Shown one piece after another: positions 24,593-24,811 of a DNA stretch of 24,811 nt. The translations under genes and the position numbers were made by a program. This DNA comes from a virus, in IMG/VR virus record IMGVR_UViG_3300010354_000609, positions 1-24,811 of that record, one strand, 5' to 3'. A model generated the notes under the pieces. The model was not told the origin of the DNA. It made no database searches and saw only the letters and a program-made list of their open reading frames with translations. Position 1 is the stretch's first letter, and each line of letters starts with the position of its first letter.

Positions 24593-24811
24593 ATGACCAA
24601 CTTCTCTCCAATCCCGTTCCCAAGCAATACGCCACTGCAAAATCTAAAGATTGTTGCAACGGATAAAACTATCTACATTGCTCCAGGGTGGACAGGATCG
24701 GCAGGCAAGACAGGCTCGGCAGGTTCGTGGACAGGTCAAACCCTCGGAAACGACACCACAGGTGACGGCACAATAGGCAAGCCCTTTGCCACCCTGAAGA
24801 AAGCGTGGGAA
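24593..24811 (+). CDS. N-terminus of a further fibre/tailspike protein, 3' truncated
   Basis: An open frame of 73 codons running off the window. The first residues (MTNFSPIPFPSNTPLQNLKI) form a short anchor-like segment. A Gly/Ser/Thr linker follows (WTGSAGKTGSAGSWTGQTLG), then NDTTGDGTIGKPFATLKKAW. The pattern D-x-TGDGT-x4-PFATLxxAW is the usual entry motif of pectate-lyase-like right-handed beta-helix tailspikes, often enzymes that cut surface sugars, so a depolymerase or adhesin is plausible; the catalytic part lies beyond the window. An in-frame TAA at 24584-24586 excludes an upstream start. No Shine-Dalgarno sequence is visible before the ATG, unlike most of the other genes here. Confidence 0.8.
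   Translation, partial: MTNFSPIPFPSNTPLQNLKIVATDKTIYIAPGWTGSAGKTGSAGSWTGQTLGNDTTGDGTIGKPFATLKKAWE

Noticed and set aside
19353-24811. Diversity-generating retroelement target in the fibre genes
   Set aside because: No reverse transcriptase, template repeat or near-repeat with adenine-directed changes is visible in the window. The only close repeat is the identical 36-base-period duplication.

Overview
This window is a slice of the tail and baseplate module of a large contractile-tailed (T4-like) bacteriophage genome. All recognisable genes lie on the + strand, packed end to end with 1-4 base stop/start overlaps or gaps of a few bases. The order (gp5 hub/spike, PAAR tip, gp25, gp6, a gp7-position protein, gp8, a very long DUF4815-type protein, two fibre genes including a gp12-type collar fibre) follows the T4 order 5 / 25-6-7-8-(9-10)-(11-12). 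The family resemblance is closest to the T4-like phages of aquatic bacteria (cyanophage/pelagiphage type: DUF4815, LamG-decorated wedge proteins, fibre repeats). The sequence is moderately AT-rich. Nothing in it identifies the host.

Layout. 1-1090: C-terminal part of the gp5-like hub, without a lysozyme domain. 1087-3055: four small genes, namely a 73-residue protein, the PAAR spike tip, a Gly/Ala-rich protein, and a membrane-anchored protein with a GAF-like look. 3055-5303: wedge proteins gp25 and gp6. 5309-11669: a 1932-residue gp7-position protein carrying several lectin-like jelly-roll domains, then a 183-residue gene whose first half looks like the missing end of one of them. 11681-14071: long gp8-like wedge protein. 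14082-19172: 1696-residue DUF4815-type protein. 19174-24545: a small coiled-coil protein and two fibre proteins sharing a repeated beta module. 24593 to the end: start of a further fibre or tailspike with a beta-helix entry motif.

The genes would work together as follows. gp5 and PAAR form the membrane-puncturing spike; gp25, gp6, the gp7-position protein and gp8 build the wedges around it; the DUF4815 protein and the fibres sit at the periphery and contact the host. The most striking point is that a wedge protein seems to have become a display platform for carbohydrate-binding-like folds by repeated nested insertion. The last insertion appears to have cut one LamG domain in two, leaving its C-terminal half as a separate, independently started gene. 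No tRNA, CRISPR, insertion sequence or convincing terminator is visible, and no gap between genes exceeds 50 bases.
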